From Rhizobium pisi (GTDB taxonomy: Bacteria > Pseudomonadota > Alphaproteobacteria > Rhizobiales > Rhizobiaceae): 64,000 bases of DNA. Below, piece by piece: positions 47,138 through 54,778 of this stretch. Within the stretch, counting starts at the first letter, position 1. Each line of letters starts with the position of its first letter. The notes under the pieces are model-generated. The model was not told the DNA's origin. It ran no database searches and saw only the letters and a list, made by a program, of their open reading frames with translations. The stretch is from positions 124,001 through 188,000 of the forward strand of contig NZ_RJJT01000005.1 in assembly GCF_003938655.1 (NCBI RefSeq), in the 5' to 3' direction. Both the position numbers and the translations under genes were made by a program.

Positions 47138-48055
47138 TCAATGACCGTCCGGCGGGACGGCCTCGGACGGAACCGTCTCTTTCAAATTCTTCCGGTGGAA
47201 GATGAAGAGGCCGGCGAAGACGATGATGGCGGCGCCGATGATGAGCTGTGTGTCGGGAATATCGTTGAAGAAGATGTAGCCGAGCACGATCGCCCAGAGC
47301 AGCAGCGTGTATTGCAGCGGTGCTAGCAGCGATGCCGGCGCGAGCTTCAGCGAGCGCGTAATGAGCAGGTGTGCGCAAGTGGCGACGACGCCGAGCAGCA
47401 GCATGCCGGACCAATCGATCGTCGCTGCCGGCTGCCAGTGGCCGATGCTAAGCACGATGCCGGTCACGAGGGCCGCGATGGTCTGCCATGTCACCAGCGT
47501 CGTGTCGCTGGTCGAGCGCAGATAGCGGCTCATGACAAGCGACAGCGCGAAGGCGAAGCTGCCGGCAAGACCGAAGAGCGATGGAAGCGACAGCATCGCC
47601 GTGGATGGGCGCAGCGCGATGACAACGCCTGCGAAGCCGAGCAGAACGGCAAGCCACCGGCGCCAGCCAATCTTTTCTCCGAGAAAGAAATGCGAGAGCG
47701 CGGCGATATAGATCGGCCCGGCCATGTAGAAGGTCATGACGTCTGCGAGCGGCAGATAGGCGACAGCAGCGTAGAACAGGGCGACATCGCCGGTCGCCAT
47801 GGCGACCCGCATGAACTGGAGACCCTTCTGCTCGACGCGGAACAAGGCCATCGGCCCCTGCCGCAGGATCATTGGTCCGAGCACGACGAAGGCGCCGACC
47901 GAGCGGATCACCAGCACCTGACCGACGGCAAAGCTCGCGACCAGCCACTTGCCCATTGCATCGTTCAGCGCAAAAAGCAGATCCCCGAGCACCATCAGCG
48001 CGACGCCTGTAATGATCAGGTTTCCTGCGTCGGCTACACTAGTCTTGGTCTTCAT
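47138..48055 (-). CDS. EamA/DMT-family exporter
   Basis: The 305-residue inner-membrane protein has ten hydrophobic helices in two EamA halves (about 10-140 and 160-295); typical motifs are MVLGDLLFALNDAMGKWL, YLPLADVMTFYMAGPIYIA and FFLGEKIGWRRWLA. Members export amino acids or other small metabolites. ATG 48055 follows GAGG at eight bases; an ATG at 48064 has no spacing. It converges with the DUF763 gene. The substrate is unknown. Confidence 0.85.
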   Translation of the reverse strand: MKTKTSVADAGNLIITGVALMVLGDLLFALNDAMGKWLVASFAVGQVLVIRSVGAFVVLGPMILRQGPMALFRVEQKGLQFMRVAMATGDVALFYAAVAYLPLADVMTFYMAGPIYIAALSHFFLGEKIGWRRWLAVLLGFAGVVIALRPSTAMLSLPSLFGLAGSFAFALSLVMSRYLRSTSDTTLVTWQTIAALVTGIVLSIGHWQPAATIDWSGMLLLGVVATCAHLLITRSLKLAPASLLAPLQYTLLLWAIVLGYIFFNDIPDTQLIIGAAIIVFAGLFIFHRKNLKETVPSEAVPPDGH

Positions 48056-48238
48056 CTCTCGCATCCTCGCAAAAACGGCCGCGCATGCGCGGCCGAATGC
48101 GGCTTCTGCCTTAACACTGCCGATGTCAATGGTCGGTTTGAAGCGTTTGCACTCCAATTGGGCAGCAAGATGTGTTTTTAGGCACTTGTACTCATTTGTC
48201 GGCAGGTTCTGGATGCCAGGCCTGCCGACAAGTGGCCA

Positions 48239-48412
48239 TCAATCAGCCCTTTTGCGATACAACAACGTCAGGAGTGCGAGGAGGCATCCCAAGGCTCCTA
48301 CGCATGCGAAGATGTAGAAGTTCCACTGCGGAGCCAGGTCTGCACCCAGAACTGCGCCGCCGATGGCCGGCCCTATCATGCCTCCGATACGGCCGATGCC
48401 GAGCGAGAAACC
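48239..48412 (-). pseudogene. C-terminal fragment of an MFS transporter (AAHS/PcaK-like)
   Basis: The translated sequence GFSLGIGRIGGMIGPAIGG (upstream part), GADLAPQWNFYIFACVGALG and the basic tail YRKRAD match the last two helices and loop of aromatic-acid:H+ symporters. The stop codon is at 48239. Everything upstream of about 48412 on this strand is not transporter-like, because a different gene fragment on the other strand begins there. So only the last ~57 residues of a protein of about 450 remain. Confidence 0.75.
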
Positions 48413-48667
48413 CCGCGTCTGGCCGAAATCTTGGCGTCGCTTGTCAAGCACCAGTATGCCTTTGCCAAGGATGTCGGCCTGACCCTGACCCAGGAGGAAT
48501 GGGAGCTCGCCATAGGCTTCCTGACCCGTACCCGCCATCTCTGTCATGACGAGCGCCAGGAGTTCATCCTGCTCAGCGATACGCTGGGTTTCTCGATGTC
48601 GGTGGATGCAATCAACAACCGGCATCCGCCGGTGCGCTCGCCGAGTTCAAGGCGTTCAGCGCACTAA
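48401..48667 (+). pseudogene. N-terminal fragment of an intradiol (catechol/hydroxyquinol) dioxygenase
   Basis: In frame, ETPRLAEILASLVKHQYAF, LTLTQEEWELAIGFLTR, CHDERQEFILLSDTLG and SVDAINNRHP reproduce the N-terminal helical domain of hydroxyquinol/catechol 1,2-dioxygenases. The iron-binding Tyr/His domain is absent: homology ends at about 48625 and a stop follows at 48665. No start codon is recognisable before 48401. It abuts the reversed MFS tail, which together indicate a lost aromatic-degradation locus. Confidence 0.75.
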
Positions 48668-49587
48668 AGCGCCCAGTCTTCCCCATTTTGGATTTCGGCA
48701 GCTTTGTCCTCGCGACAAATCGTTTCAAGCGCCAACGAGGCGCGGCTGGAGTGCCTTTGTTTGTGCCGCAGGATTGCAAATTGGCGGGAGGGCAGGGGAA
48801 AGCGCACTTTTACCAGCAGCCCTTGCATCAATAGTGGCGCGGCCACGGCGCCGGAAACGACCGTTGCGCAGAGGCCTTCTCTTGCTGCGGATATGACGGC
48901 CTCGTTCGACGGTAACTCGAGCGCGACTGCCAGTTCTGCTGGGCCTATGCCGAGATGGGAGATCGCCGCCTCGAACGCCGATCGGGTTCCGGACCCTTTT
49001 TCCCGCATGACCCATTTCGTGCCAGAAACCAGCTCCGCCGATGCGATCGGTTTGCCACGCGCCCAGGGATGGCGCGGACCGACCACGACGAGGAGTTCGT
49101 CCTCGGCAACCGGCTGAACATTCAGGGCCGGCTCATCAACGCTCCCTTCGACGAAACCGACTTCGGCTAATCCATCGAGAACCGCTTTTGCCGCCGTGGT
49201 CGTGTTGCCGATTATCAGCTTGAGGTCGACGCCCGGATAGCGGAGCTTGAAACGCATCAGCATCGCCGGCAGCCAATAGCTTGCGATCGTCTGGCTGGCA
49301 AAAACCACCAGTTCTCCCTTTTGCAGGCCGCCGAGATCGGACAAGACGAGCGCTGCGGCTTTTGCGCGTGCGAGTGTGGCTCTCGCCTCCCCCAGAAACA
49401 CCCGTCCTTCATATGTGAGCTCTATGCGGCGTCCAACACGATGGAAAAGCTGGACGCCATAGGAGGCCTCGAGATTGCGAATGGCCGAACTGACGGCCGA
49501 CGGCGTCAGCCCGATTGCGGAGGCGGCATTGGTTAGGTGTTCGCGTTCCGCAACCGCGACGAAAATGGTGAGCTGTTCAAAGGTCAT
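48664..49587 (-). CDS. LysR-family regulator (YeiE-like)
   Basis: The 307-residue protein has an N-terminal winged HTH (FEQLTIFVAVAEREHLTNAASAIGLTPSAVSSAIRNLE) and a C-terminal LysR substrate domain. ATG 49587 is the family-typical MTFEQL start; an extension to 49647 would run into the promoter. Its stop overlaps the dioxygenase fragment at 48664. It is divergent from a YeiH-type membrane protein, the same pairing as yeiE/yeiH in E. coli, so it probably controls that gene. Confidence 0.9.
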   Translation of the reverse strand: MTFEQLTIFVAVAEREHLTNAASAIGLTPSAVSSAIRNLEASYGVQLFHRVGRRIELTYEGRVFLGEARATLARAKAAALVLSDLGGLQKGELVVFASQTIASYWLPAMLMRFKLRYPGVDLKLIIGNTTTAAKAVLDGLAEVGFVEGSVDEPALNVQPVAEDELLVVVGPRHPWARGKPIASAELVSGTKWVMREKGSGTRSAFEAAISHLGIGPAELAVALELPSNEAVISAAREGLCATVVSGAVAAPLLMQGLLVKVRFPLPSRQFAILRHKQRHSSRASLALETICREDKAAEIQNGEDWAL

Positions 49588-49601
49588 GATGCAATCGTTC
49601 G

Positions 49602-49618
49602 AGTTTACCGAATAAACT
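49602..49618. promoter_or_regulatory. Probable LysR binding box
   Basis: AGTTTA, five bases, TAAACT is a perfect 6-bp inverted repeat containing a T-N11-A core (49604-49616), the classic LysR-type motif. It lies between the divergent LysR and YeiH genes, 15 bp from the LysR start. Confidence 0.7.
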
Positions 49619-49688
49619 GTATTAAACTCTTCAATGGAAGTCGACAATTTGATGTGGGACAGTGCAGTCCTTCCGCAAGGTCTTTCCG

Positions 49689-50714
49689 ATGTTGATTTCC
49701 ACCTCCCGTTCCCCGTCGTTTCCTGCTGTCCTGCCGGGACTCGTTCTTTGTGCAGCGGTCACGCTGGCTGCGCATCTGGTTGAGCGGTTGCAACTGATAA
49801 TTTTCGGCGCGCACTGGATCGGGAGCCTCGTGCTTGCCATTCTGACCGGCATTGCCGTGCGCTCTTCGGTCTGCCTTCCCCAGACGTTCAATCCCGGCAT
49901 TCAATTCTCCGCCAAGACGCTTCTCGAAATTGGCGTCGTGTTGCTCGGCGCGGCCCTCAGCACGGCGGCCATCCGGCAGGCTGGGCTGCCGCTAGTCGGC
50001 GGAATTGCCGTTCTGGTCGCCCTGTCTTTGGCCGGCAGCTTTCTGATCGGGCGGCTCTTCGGGCTGTCGGCCAGCCTGGCGACCTTGGTTGCTTGCGGCA
50101 ACTCGATCTGCGGCAATTCTGCAATTGCAGCCGCAGCACCTGTGATCGGCGCCAAACCGGACGATATCGCCGCCTCGATAGCCTTTACCGCGGTGCTTGG
50201 CATCGCAGCAGTGCTGACGCTGCCGCTCCTTCATCTGTTCCTGGGTTTGAACGCCGTACAATATGGCGTTTTCTCAGGCCTGACAGCCTATGCCGTCCCG
50301 CAGGTATTAGCGGCCACGGCCTCTGCCGGAGCCGTCAGCACCCAGGTGGGGACACTGGTCAAGCTGATCCGCGTGATGATGCTCGGACCCGTCATCCTTC
50401 TGCTTGCCGCAGTTCATGGTCGCCGTCCCGGCGGCTCTGCAGTCAATCTGCGCCATGTTCTCCCATGGTTTATCCTCGGTTTTGCAGCCATGGCGTCGCT
50501 TCGCTCCTTTGACGCGATCCCGGCGGTGCTGCTGCCCGGGATGTCGGCGGTCTCTGCCGCCTTCACCGTTACCGCCATGGCCGCTCTGGGCCTCTCCGTG
50601 GATGTCCGATCCGTTGCCGATGCCGGCGGTCGGGTCCTCGCAGCTGCGGCGCTGTCGCTGTTGGCGCTGGCGGCTCTTGGGCTTTGCCTGATCGGCCTGC
50701 TGAATATCGTCTGA
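49689..50714 (+). CDS. YeiH-family (UPF0324) putative sulfate/anion exporter
   Basis: The 341-residue protein has about ten hydrophobic helices and the conserved segments KTLLEIGVVLLGAALS, LVACGNSICGNSAIAAAAPVI and YAVPQVLAATASAG of the UPF0324/YeiH family. Members are annotated as putative sulfate or sulfite exporters; direct evidence is sparse. ATG 49689 with AAGG nine bases upstream is chosen over an upstream start at 49662. It is divergent from, and probably regulated by, the LysR gene. Confidence 0.88.
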   Translation: MLISTSRSPSFPAVLPGLVLCAAVTLAAHLVERLQLIIFGAHWIGSLVLAILTGIAVRSSVCLPQTFNPGIQFSAKTLLEIGVVLLGAALSTAAIRQAGLPLVGGIAVLVALSLAGSFLIGRLFGLSASLATLVACGNSICGNSAIAAAAPVIGAKPDDIAASIAFTAVLGIAAVLTLPLLHLFLGLNAVQYGVFSGLTAYAVPQVLAATASAGAVSTQVGTLVKLIRVMMLGPVILLLAAVHGRRPGGSAVNLRHVLPWFILGFAAMASLRSFDAIPAVLLPGMSAVSAAFTVTAMAALGLSVDVRSVADAGGRVLAAAALSLLALAALGLCLIGLLNIV

Positions 50715-50778
50715 TCGGGGCGGTGTGCCCAAAATACTTGCAAAGATTCCCGTTGCCTTCCAAACGATCAGCGACTAG

Positions 50779-50792
50779 CCTGTATATACAGG
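50779..50792. promoter_or_regulatory. HutC-type operator palindrome
   Basis: CCTGTATATACAGG is a perfect 14-bp palindrome whose core TGTATATACA matches the recognition sequence of HutC-family GntR regulators (established knowledge). It lies 20 bp before the first gene of a 10-kb operon that itself encodes a HutC-family regulator. Confidence 0.8.
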
Positions 50793-50812
50793 GCGGAGAA
50801 GCAAAGATCGTC

Positions 50813-52363
50813 ATGCAGGTCATCTCTTCACAACAAGCTGCGGATCTTCTCGAAGACGGGATGACTGTCGCTGCCTCGGGATTTGGAGGATGCTGCCATC
50901 CTGAGGCCATTACGGCCGCTGTCGAGGAACGTTTCCTCGCCTCTGGAAAGCCTCGCAACCTGAGACTTCTGTTTGCTGCCAGCGCGGGCGATCGTCAGAC
51001 GCGCGGCATGGGGCATTTCGGTTATGAAGGCCTCGTCGCCTGCGTGATTGCCGGGGGATGGCGCGGAACGCCGCGCCTTGGCAGGCTGGCGATCGAGGAA
51101 AAAATCGAGGCGCACTGCTGGCCGCAAGGCGTCATCGCCCAGCTCTATCGGGCGATTGCCGCCGGTCAGCCCGGGGTGATCACCCATATCGGCCTCGGCT
51201 CTTTCATGGACCCCCTGCATGGCGGCGGCCGCATGAATGCGACGACGCCGCGCGCGCTTGTCGAGCGTGTGTCGTTGCGCGGCAAGGAATGGCTGCTTTA
51301 TCCCTCGATGCCGCTCGACTGCGTGCTTTTGCGCGGAACGACGGGCGACGAGGACGGCAACATCACCCTCGAGGACGAAGCCTTTCCGCTCGACGTGCTG
51401 GCAATGGCGCAGGCCGGCCGAAATTCCGGCGGTAGCGTCATCGTGCAGGTCAAGCGGATTGCCGAGCGCGGCTCGCTGCCGCCGGGCGATGTCCGCATCC
51501 CGGCGGCGCTGGTCGATTATGTCGTCGTCTGCGATGATCCGGCCCAGCACGGCGTCAGTTTCGCCGAGACGGACAATATCGCCTATACCGGGCGCGTCCG
51601 CATGGCGGTGAGCCGTCTGCAGCCGGCGCCGCTGTCGGCCGATAAGATTATTCAGCGCCGTGCCTTCCTGGAGTTGGCGCCGCTCCATCGCCCGACGATC
51701 AACCTCGGCATCGGCATTGCTGCCGGGATCGGCCGCATCGCCAGCGAAGAGGGGTTTGACGATTATACGGTGACGATCGAATCCGGCGTCATCGGCGGCG
51801 TGCCGGCCGAGGAGCTGTCTTTTGGCGCCGCCGTCAATCCGACCGCGATCGTCCCGCAGGCGTCGCAGTTCGACTTTTACGACGGCGGCGGCCTCGATAT
51901 CGCCTTTCTCGGCATGGCCGAGGTGGATAAGCACGGTGCGGTCAATGTCAGCCGCTTCAATAATTCGATCGTCGGGGTCGGCGGCTTCACCAATATCTCG
52001 CAGACGGCAGGGCATGTTGTCTATCTCGGTGCATTTTCGGCCGGCGGCGCGGAAATTTCGGTTGCCGACGGCAGGCTCGACATCATCAGGGACGGCAGAG
52101 TTTGCAAGATCGTCGACCATGTCGACCAGATCAGTTCGAGCCCAGCCTTTGCGCCGGAAGGGCAATCACAGCTTGTCGTCACCGAGCGGGCCGTCTTTCG
52201 GGTGATCGACGGATGCCTGACACTGACGGAGTTTGCCCCCGGTATCGATCTTGCCGCCCATGTTCTCGACCGCCTGCCGAAGGGTGTCGCAGTGTCGGAC
52301 CAGTTGAAACAGATGGATAGGCGCCTGTTTTCCACCCACGCCATGAAGGACTTTGCCCCATGA
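50813..52363 (+). CDS. Fused-subunit acyl-CoA:carboxylate CoA-transferase
   Basis: The 516-residue protein combines the alpha (about 1-270) and beta (about 285-500) halves of class I CoA-transferases. The catalytic Glu sits in TIESGVIGGVP; the alpha half has AASGFGGCCHPEAI and GLGSFMDP. It moves CoA between a carboxylic acid and an acyl-CoA. In context it would activate the acid made by the lyase further down the operon. The ATG at 50813 is adopted; a GGAG is 16 bases away and an upstream frame to 50684 overlaps yeiH. First gene of the operon behind the HutC-type operator. Confidence 0.85.
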   Translation: MQVISSQQAADLLEDGMTVAASGFGGCCHPEAITAAVEERFLASGKPRNLRLLFAASAGDRQTRGMGHFGYEGLVACVIAGGWRGTPRLGRLAIEEKIEAHCWPQGVIAQLYRAIAAGQPGVITHIGLGSFMDPLHGGGRMNATTPRALVERVSLRGKEWLLYPSMPLDCVLLRGTTGDEDGNITLEDEAFPLDVLAMAQAGRNSGGSVIVQVKRIAERGSLPPGDVRIPAALVDYVVVCDDPAQHGVSFAETDNIAYTGRVRMAVSRLQPAPLSADKIIQRRAFLELAPLHRPTINLGIGIAAGIGRIASEEGFDDYTVTIESGVIGGVPAEELSFGAAVNPTAIVPQASQFDFYDGGGLDIAFLGMAEVDKHGAVNVSRFNNSIVGVGGFTNISQTAGHVVYLGAFSAGGAEISVADGRLDIIRDGRVCKIVDHVDQISSSPAFAPEGQSQLVVTERAVFRVIDGCLTLTEFAPGIDLAAHVLDRLPKGVAVSDQLKQMDRRLFSTHAMKDFAP

Positions 52364-53166
52364 AAATCGATGGCGCCGTCATCATCGTCACGGGCTCGGC
52401 GACGGGGGTCGGGGCCGCATGCGTCAAACAATTCGCCGAGGGCGGTGCCCAGGTGGTGGTCAATTACAGCCGCAGCAAGAAAGAGGCCGACGAGACCGGC
52501 GATATCTGCCGCAGCCTGGGCGCGGAGGTCGAGATCGTCCAGGCCGACGTTGCCGACGACACGGCCTGCCGGCGGATGGTTGCGATGGCCGTCAATCGGT
52601 GGGGCCGGCTCGACGCCTTGGTGAACAACGCCGCAATGACGGTCAAATCGGATCCTTTCGATCTGGAGACTTTGTCGGCCGAAGATTTTCAGTGTGTTTT
52701 CGGCGTCAATGTCATCGGCGCCTATCAGATGTGCCGGGCGGCGGTGCCTGCGATGCGTGACAGCGGCGGCGGTGCGATCGTCAATGTCTCATCCAATGTT
52801 GCCTTTACCGGCGGCGGCAGCTCGCTTGCCTATACGGCTTCCAAGGGCGCGCTCAATGCGTTGACCTTGGCCCTGGCGCGCACCTGCGGTCCCGATATCC
52901 GCGTCAATGCAGTTTGCCCAGGCATCATCGATACGCGCTGGATGCGCGACACGCTCGGGCCGGATGCCTATGGAGCCATTGCCAAGCGATTTGCGGAAAC
53001 CGCGCCGCTCGGCCGGGTGGCGACGCCGGAAGACGTAGCCGGCGCTATTGTCTGGCTTGTTCAGGGGGCAGACTTCGTCACCGGCGAATTGCTTTCCGTC
53101 GACGGCGGCATCCGCCTGTCCGGTGGCGTTCGCAAACCAGCGATATCCGGCGGAGCCGCATCGTGA
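52360..53166 (+). CDS. Short-chain dehydrogenase/reductase (FabG-like)
   Basis: A 268-residue NAD(P)-dependent SDR: cofactor site TGSATGVG (residues about 11-18), LVNNAAM, the catalytic triad Ser (IVNVSSN), Tyr and Lys in YTASKG, and the C-terminal FVTGELLSVDGG. It oxidises or reduces a hydroxyacyl or keto group. The ATG overlaps the CoA-transferase stop by four bases (ATGA), so they are co-translated. A 3-hydroxyacyl-CoA dehydrogenase role next to the hydratase is plausible. Confidence 0.9.
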   Translation: MKIDGAVIIVTGSATGVGAACVKQFAEGGAQVVVNYSRSKKEADETGDICRSLGAEVEIVQADVADDTACRRMVAMAVNRWGRLDALVNNAAMTVKSDPFDLETLSAEDFQCVFGVNVIGAYQMCRAAVPAMRDSGGGAIVNVSSNVAFTGGGSSLAYTASKGALNALTLALARTCGPDIRVNAVCPGIIDTRWMRDTLGPDAYGAIAKRFAETAPLGRVATPEDVAGAIVWLVQGADFVTGELLSVDGGIRLSGGVRKPAISGGAAS

Positions 53167-54014
53167 CGCTGTCGGCCCAATCCATCCTCGAATTCCCGGT
53201 GCCGCAAGCGACACATGTGGTCACCGCAAGGGACGCCATCCTTTACGCCCTGTCGGTCGGCTACGGCACCAACCCGCTCGACGAAGAGGCATTGAACTAC
53301 GTTTATGAACGCGATCTGGTGACCGCGCCGACGCTTGCCAATATCGTGGCGCATCCAGGCCCATGGATGCAGCAGACGGGCGTGGACTGGGCGCATCTAG
53401 TGCATTCCGAACATCGCCTGATGGTCCACCGGCCCATCCCCCTGGATGTGCCGCTGATCTCGCGATCGCGCGTCTTGTCGGTGGTCGACCGCGGCATTGA
53501 AAAAGGGATGTTCGTCAGCTTCGAGCGCCAGATCGCAACCATGGACGGTGACGAGCCGATTGCGACGATTGTCCAGACGAACGCGTGCCGCGGCGATGGT
53601 GGATGCGGTTCGGCGGGATCTGCGCCTGACCCTCTGTCCAAAGTCCCGGACGCAGAGCCGGATCTCGAATTCAATGTCGATATCCCCGGCAATGCCGCCC
53701 TGCTTTATCGCCTGAACGGCGATCTCAATCCATTGCATGTCGACCCCCAAGCAGCTGGCAGAAGCGGCTTTGACCGGCCGATCCTCCATGGGCTGTGCAG
53801 CTTCGGTTATGCGGGCTACGCCATCGTCGCCGCCATAGATCCAGGCATGGCTATCGGTTTGAACGCGATCGCGGCGCGGTTCAGCGCACCGATCTTTCCC
53901 GGAGAAACAATGACCCTGCAGTTGTGGCGCAGCGATGCCGAGATTCGCTTCCGGGGGCTCGTTGCGTCACGGGGCACTATCATCCTCGACAATGGCATGG
54001 CGAGGTTGTCATGA
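53163..54014 (+). CDS. MaoC-like double hot-dog acyl-CoA hydratase
   Basis: A 283-residue hydratase: N-terminal hot-dog half (DAILYALSVGYGTNP) and C-terminal half with the hydratase-2 motif YRLNGDLNPLHVDPQAAGRS, containing the catalytic Asp/His, followed by PILHGLCSFGYAGYAI. The GTG at 53163 overlaps the SDR stop (GTGA). Hydratase-2 enzymes hydrate 2-enoyl-CoA to (R)-3-hydroxyacyl-CoA. With the neighbouring CoA-transferase and SDR it completes a beta-oxidation-like segment for an acrylate-type acid. Confidence 0.88.
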   Translation: MTLSAQSILEFPVPQATHVVTARDAILYALSVGYGTNPLDEEALNYVYERDLVTAPTLANIVAHPGPWMQQTGVDWAHLVHSEHRLMVHRPIPLDVPLISRSRVLSVVDRGIEKGMFVSFERQIATMDGDEPIATIVQTNACRGDGGCGSAGSAPDPLSKVPDAEPDLEFNVDIPGNAALLYRLNGDLNPLHVDPQAAGRSGFDRPILHGLCSFGYAGYAIVAAIDPGMAIGLNAIAARFSAPIFPGETMTLQLWRSDAEIRFRGLVASRGTIILDNGMARLS

Positions 54015-54778
54015 CAAAAGCGGTCAAACCGGTTGCCCGCGAGGCGCGCCATTACATCAGGATCAAGGAGCAGATCCTGGCGGACATTGCCGAGGGCAAG
54101 CTGCAGCCTGGAGATCGGGTATCCTCCGAAAGCGAACTGGTGGCGGCGTTCGGCGTCAGCCGCATGACGGCGAACCGGGCGCTGCGGGAGTTGATGTTCG
54201 AGGGTATTCTCAAGCGATCCGCCGGCATCGGAACATTCGTGTCGCCAAAACACCTCGATGTGGATCTGCTTCAAATCCGCAACATAGCCGACGAAATACT
54301 GGAGCGCGGTCACAAGCATAAGGCGGCGGTCGTCAAGGCCGGCTTGATGAAGGCCGATGCCAATGTTGCCGACGCACTCGAACTGACCCTCGGCGCTGGG
54401 GTGATGCACTCGCTGATCGTGCACCTGGAAAACGACCAGCCCATTCAGGTCGAGGAGCGCTACGTCAATCCGCTGGTCGCGCCCGACTATCTGTCGACCG
54501 ATTTTAGCAGCATGACGCCGAATGAATATCTGACGAAGGTGGCGCCGATAACGGCGTTCGAACATGTTGTACAGGCCGTCAAACCGGACCCGGCCATCCG
54601 CAAATATCTCGGCCTGAAAAATGATCACCCTTGCCTGCGCGTCTTTCGAAGGACCTGGTCGGGCGAGGCCGTCGTGACCTGCGCGCTGCTCTATTATCCC
54701 GGCGCGCAATATCGGCTGGAAGCACGGTCCACCAAGGGTCCCTCGAAGCCCGTCGCCATTCTCGGAGAGAAACTGTGA
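54011..54778 (+). CDS. GntR/HutC-family regulator (UTRA domain)
   Basis: A 255-residue regulator with N-terminal GntR wHTH (IKEQILADIAEGKLQPGDRVSSESELVAAFGVSRMTANRALREL) and a C-terminal UTRA effector domain (about 100-245). HutC proteins repress histidine-utilisation genes and are relieved by urocanate or related acrylates (family knowledge). The ATG overlaps the MaoC stop by four bases. With the palindrome at 50779-50792 it almost certainly represses its own operon; the inducer may be the lyase product. Confidence 0.92.
   Translation: MTKAVKPVAREARHYIRIKEQILADIAEGKLQPGDRVSSESELVAAFGVSRMTANRALRELMFEGILKRSAGIGTFVSPKHLDVDLLQIRNIADEILERGHKHKAAVVKAGLMKADANVADALELTLGAGVMHSLIVHLENDQPIQVEERYVNPLVAPDYLSTDFSSMTPNEYLTKVAPITAFEHVVQAVKPDPAIRKYLGLKNDHPCLRVFRRTWSGEAVVTCALLYYPGAQYRLEARSTKGPSKPVAILGEKL

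Noticed and set aside
48431..48667. Intact small gene
   Set aside because: The frame is only the head of a dioxygenase and ends by a junction, so it is treated as a fragment.
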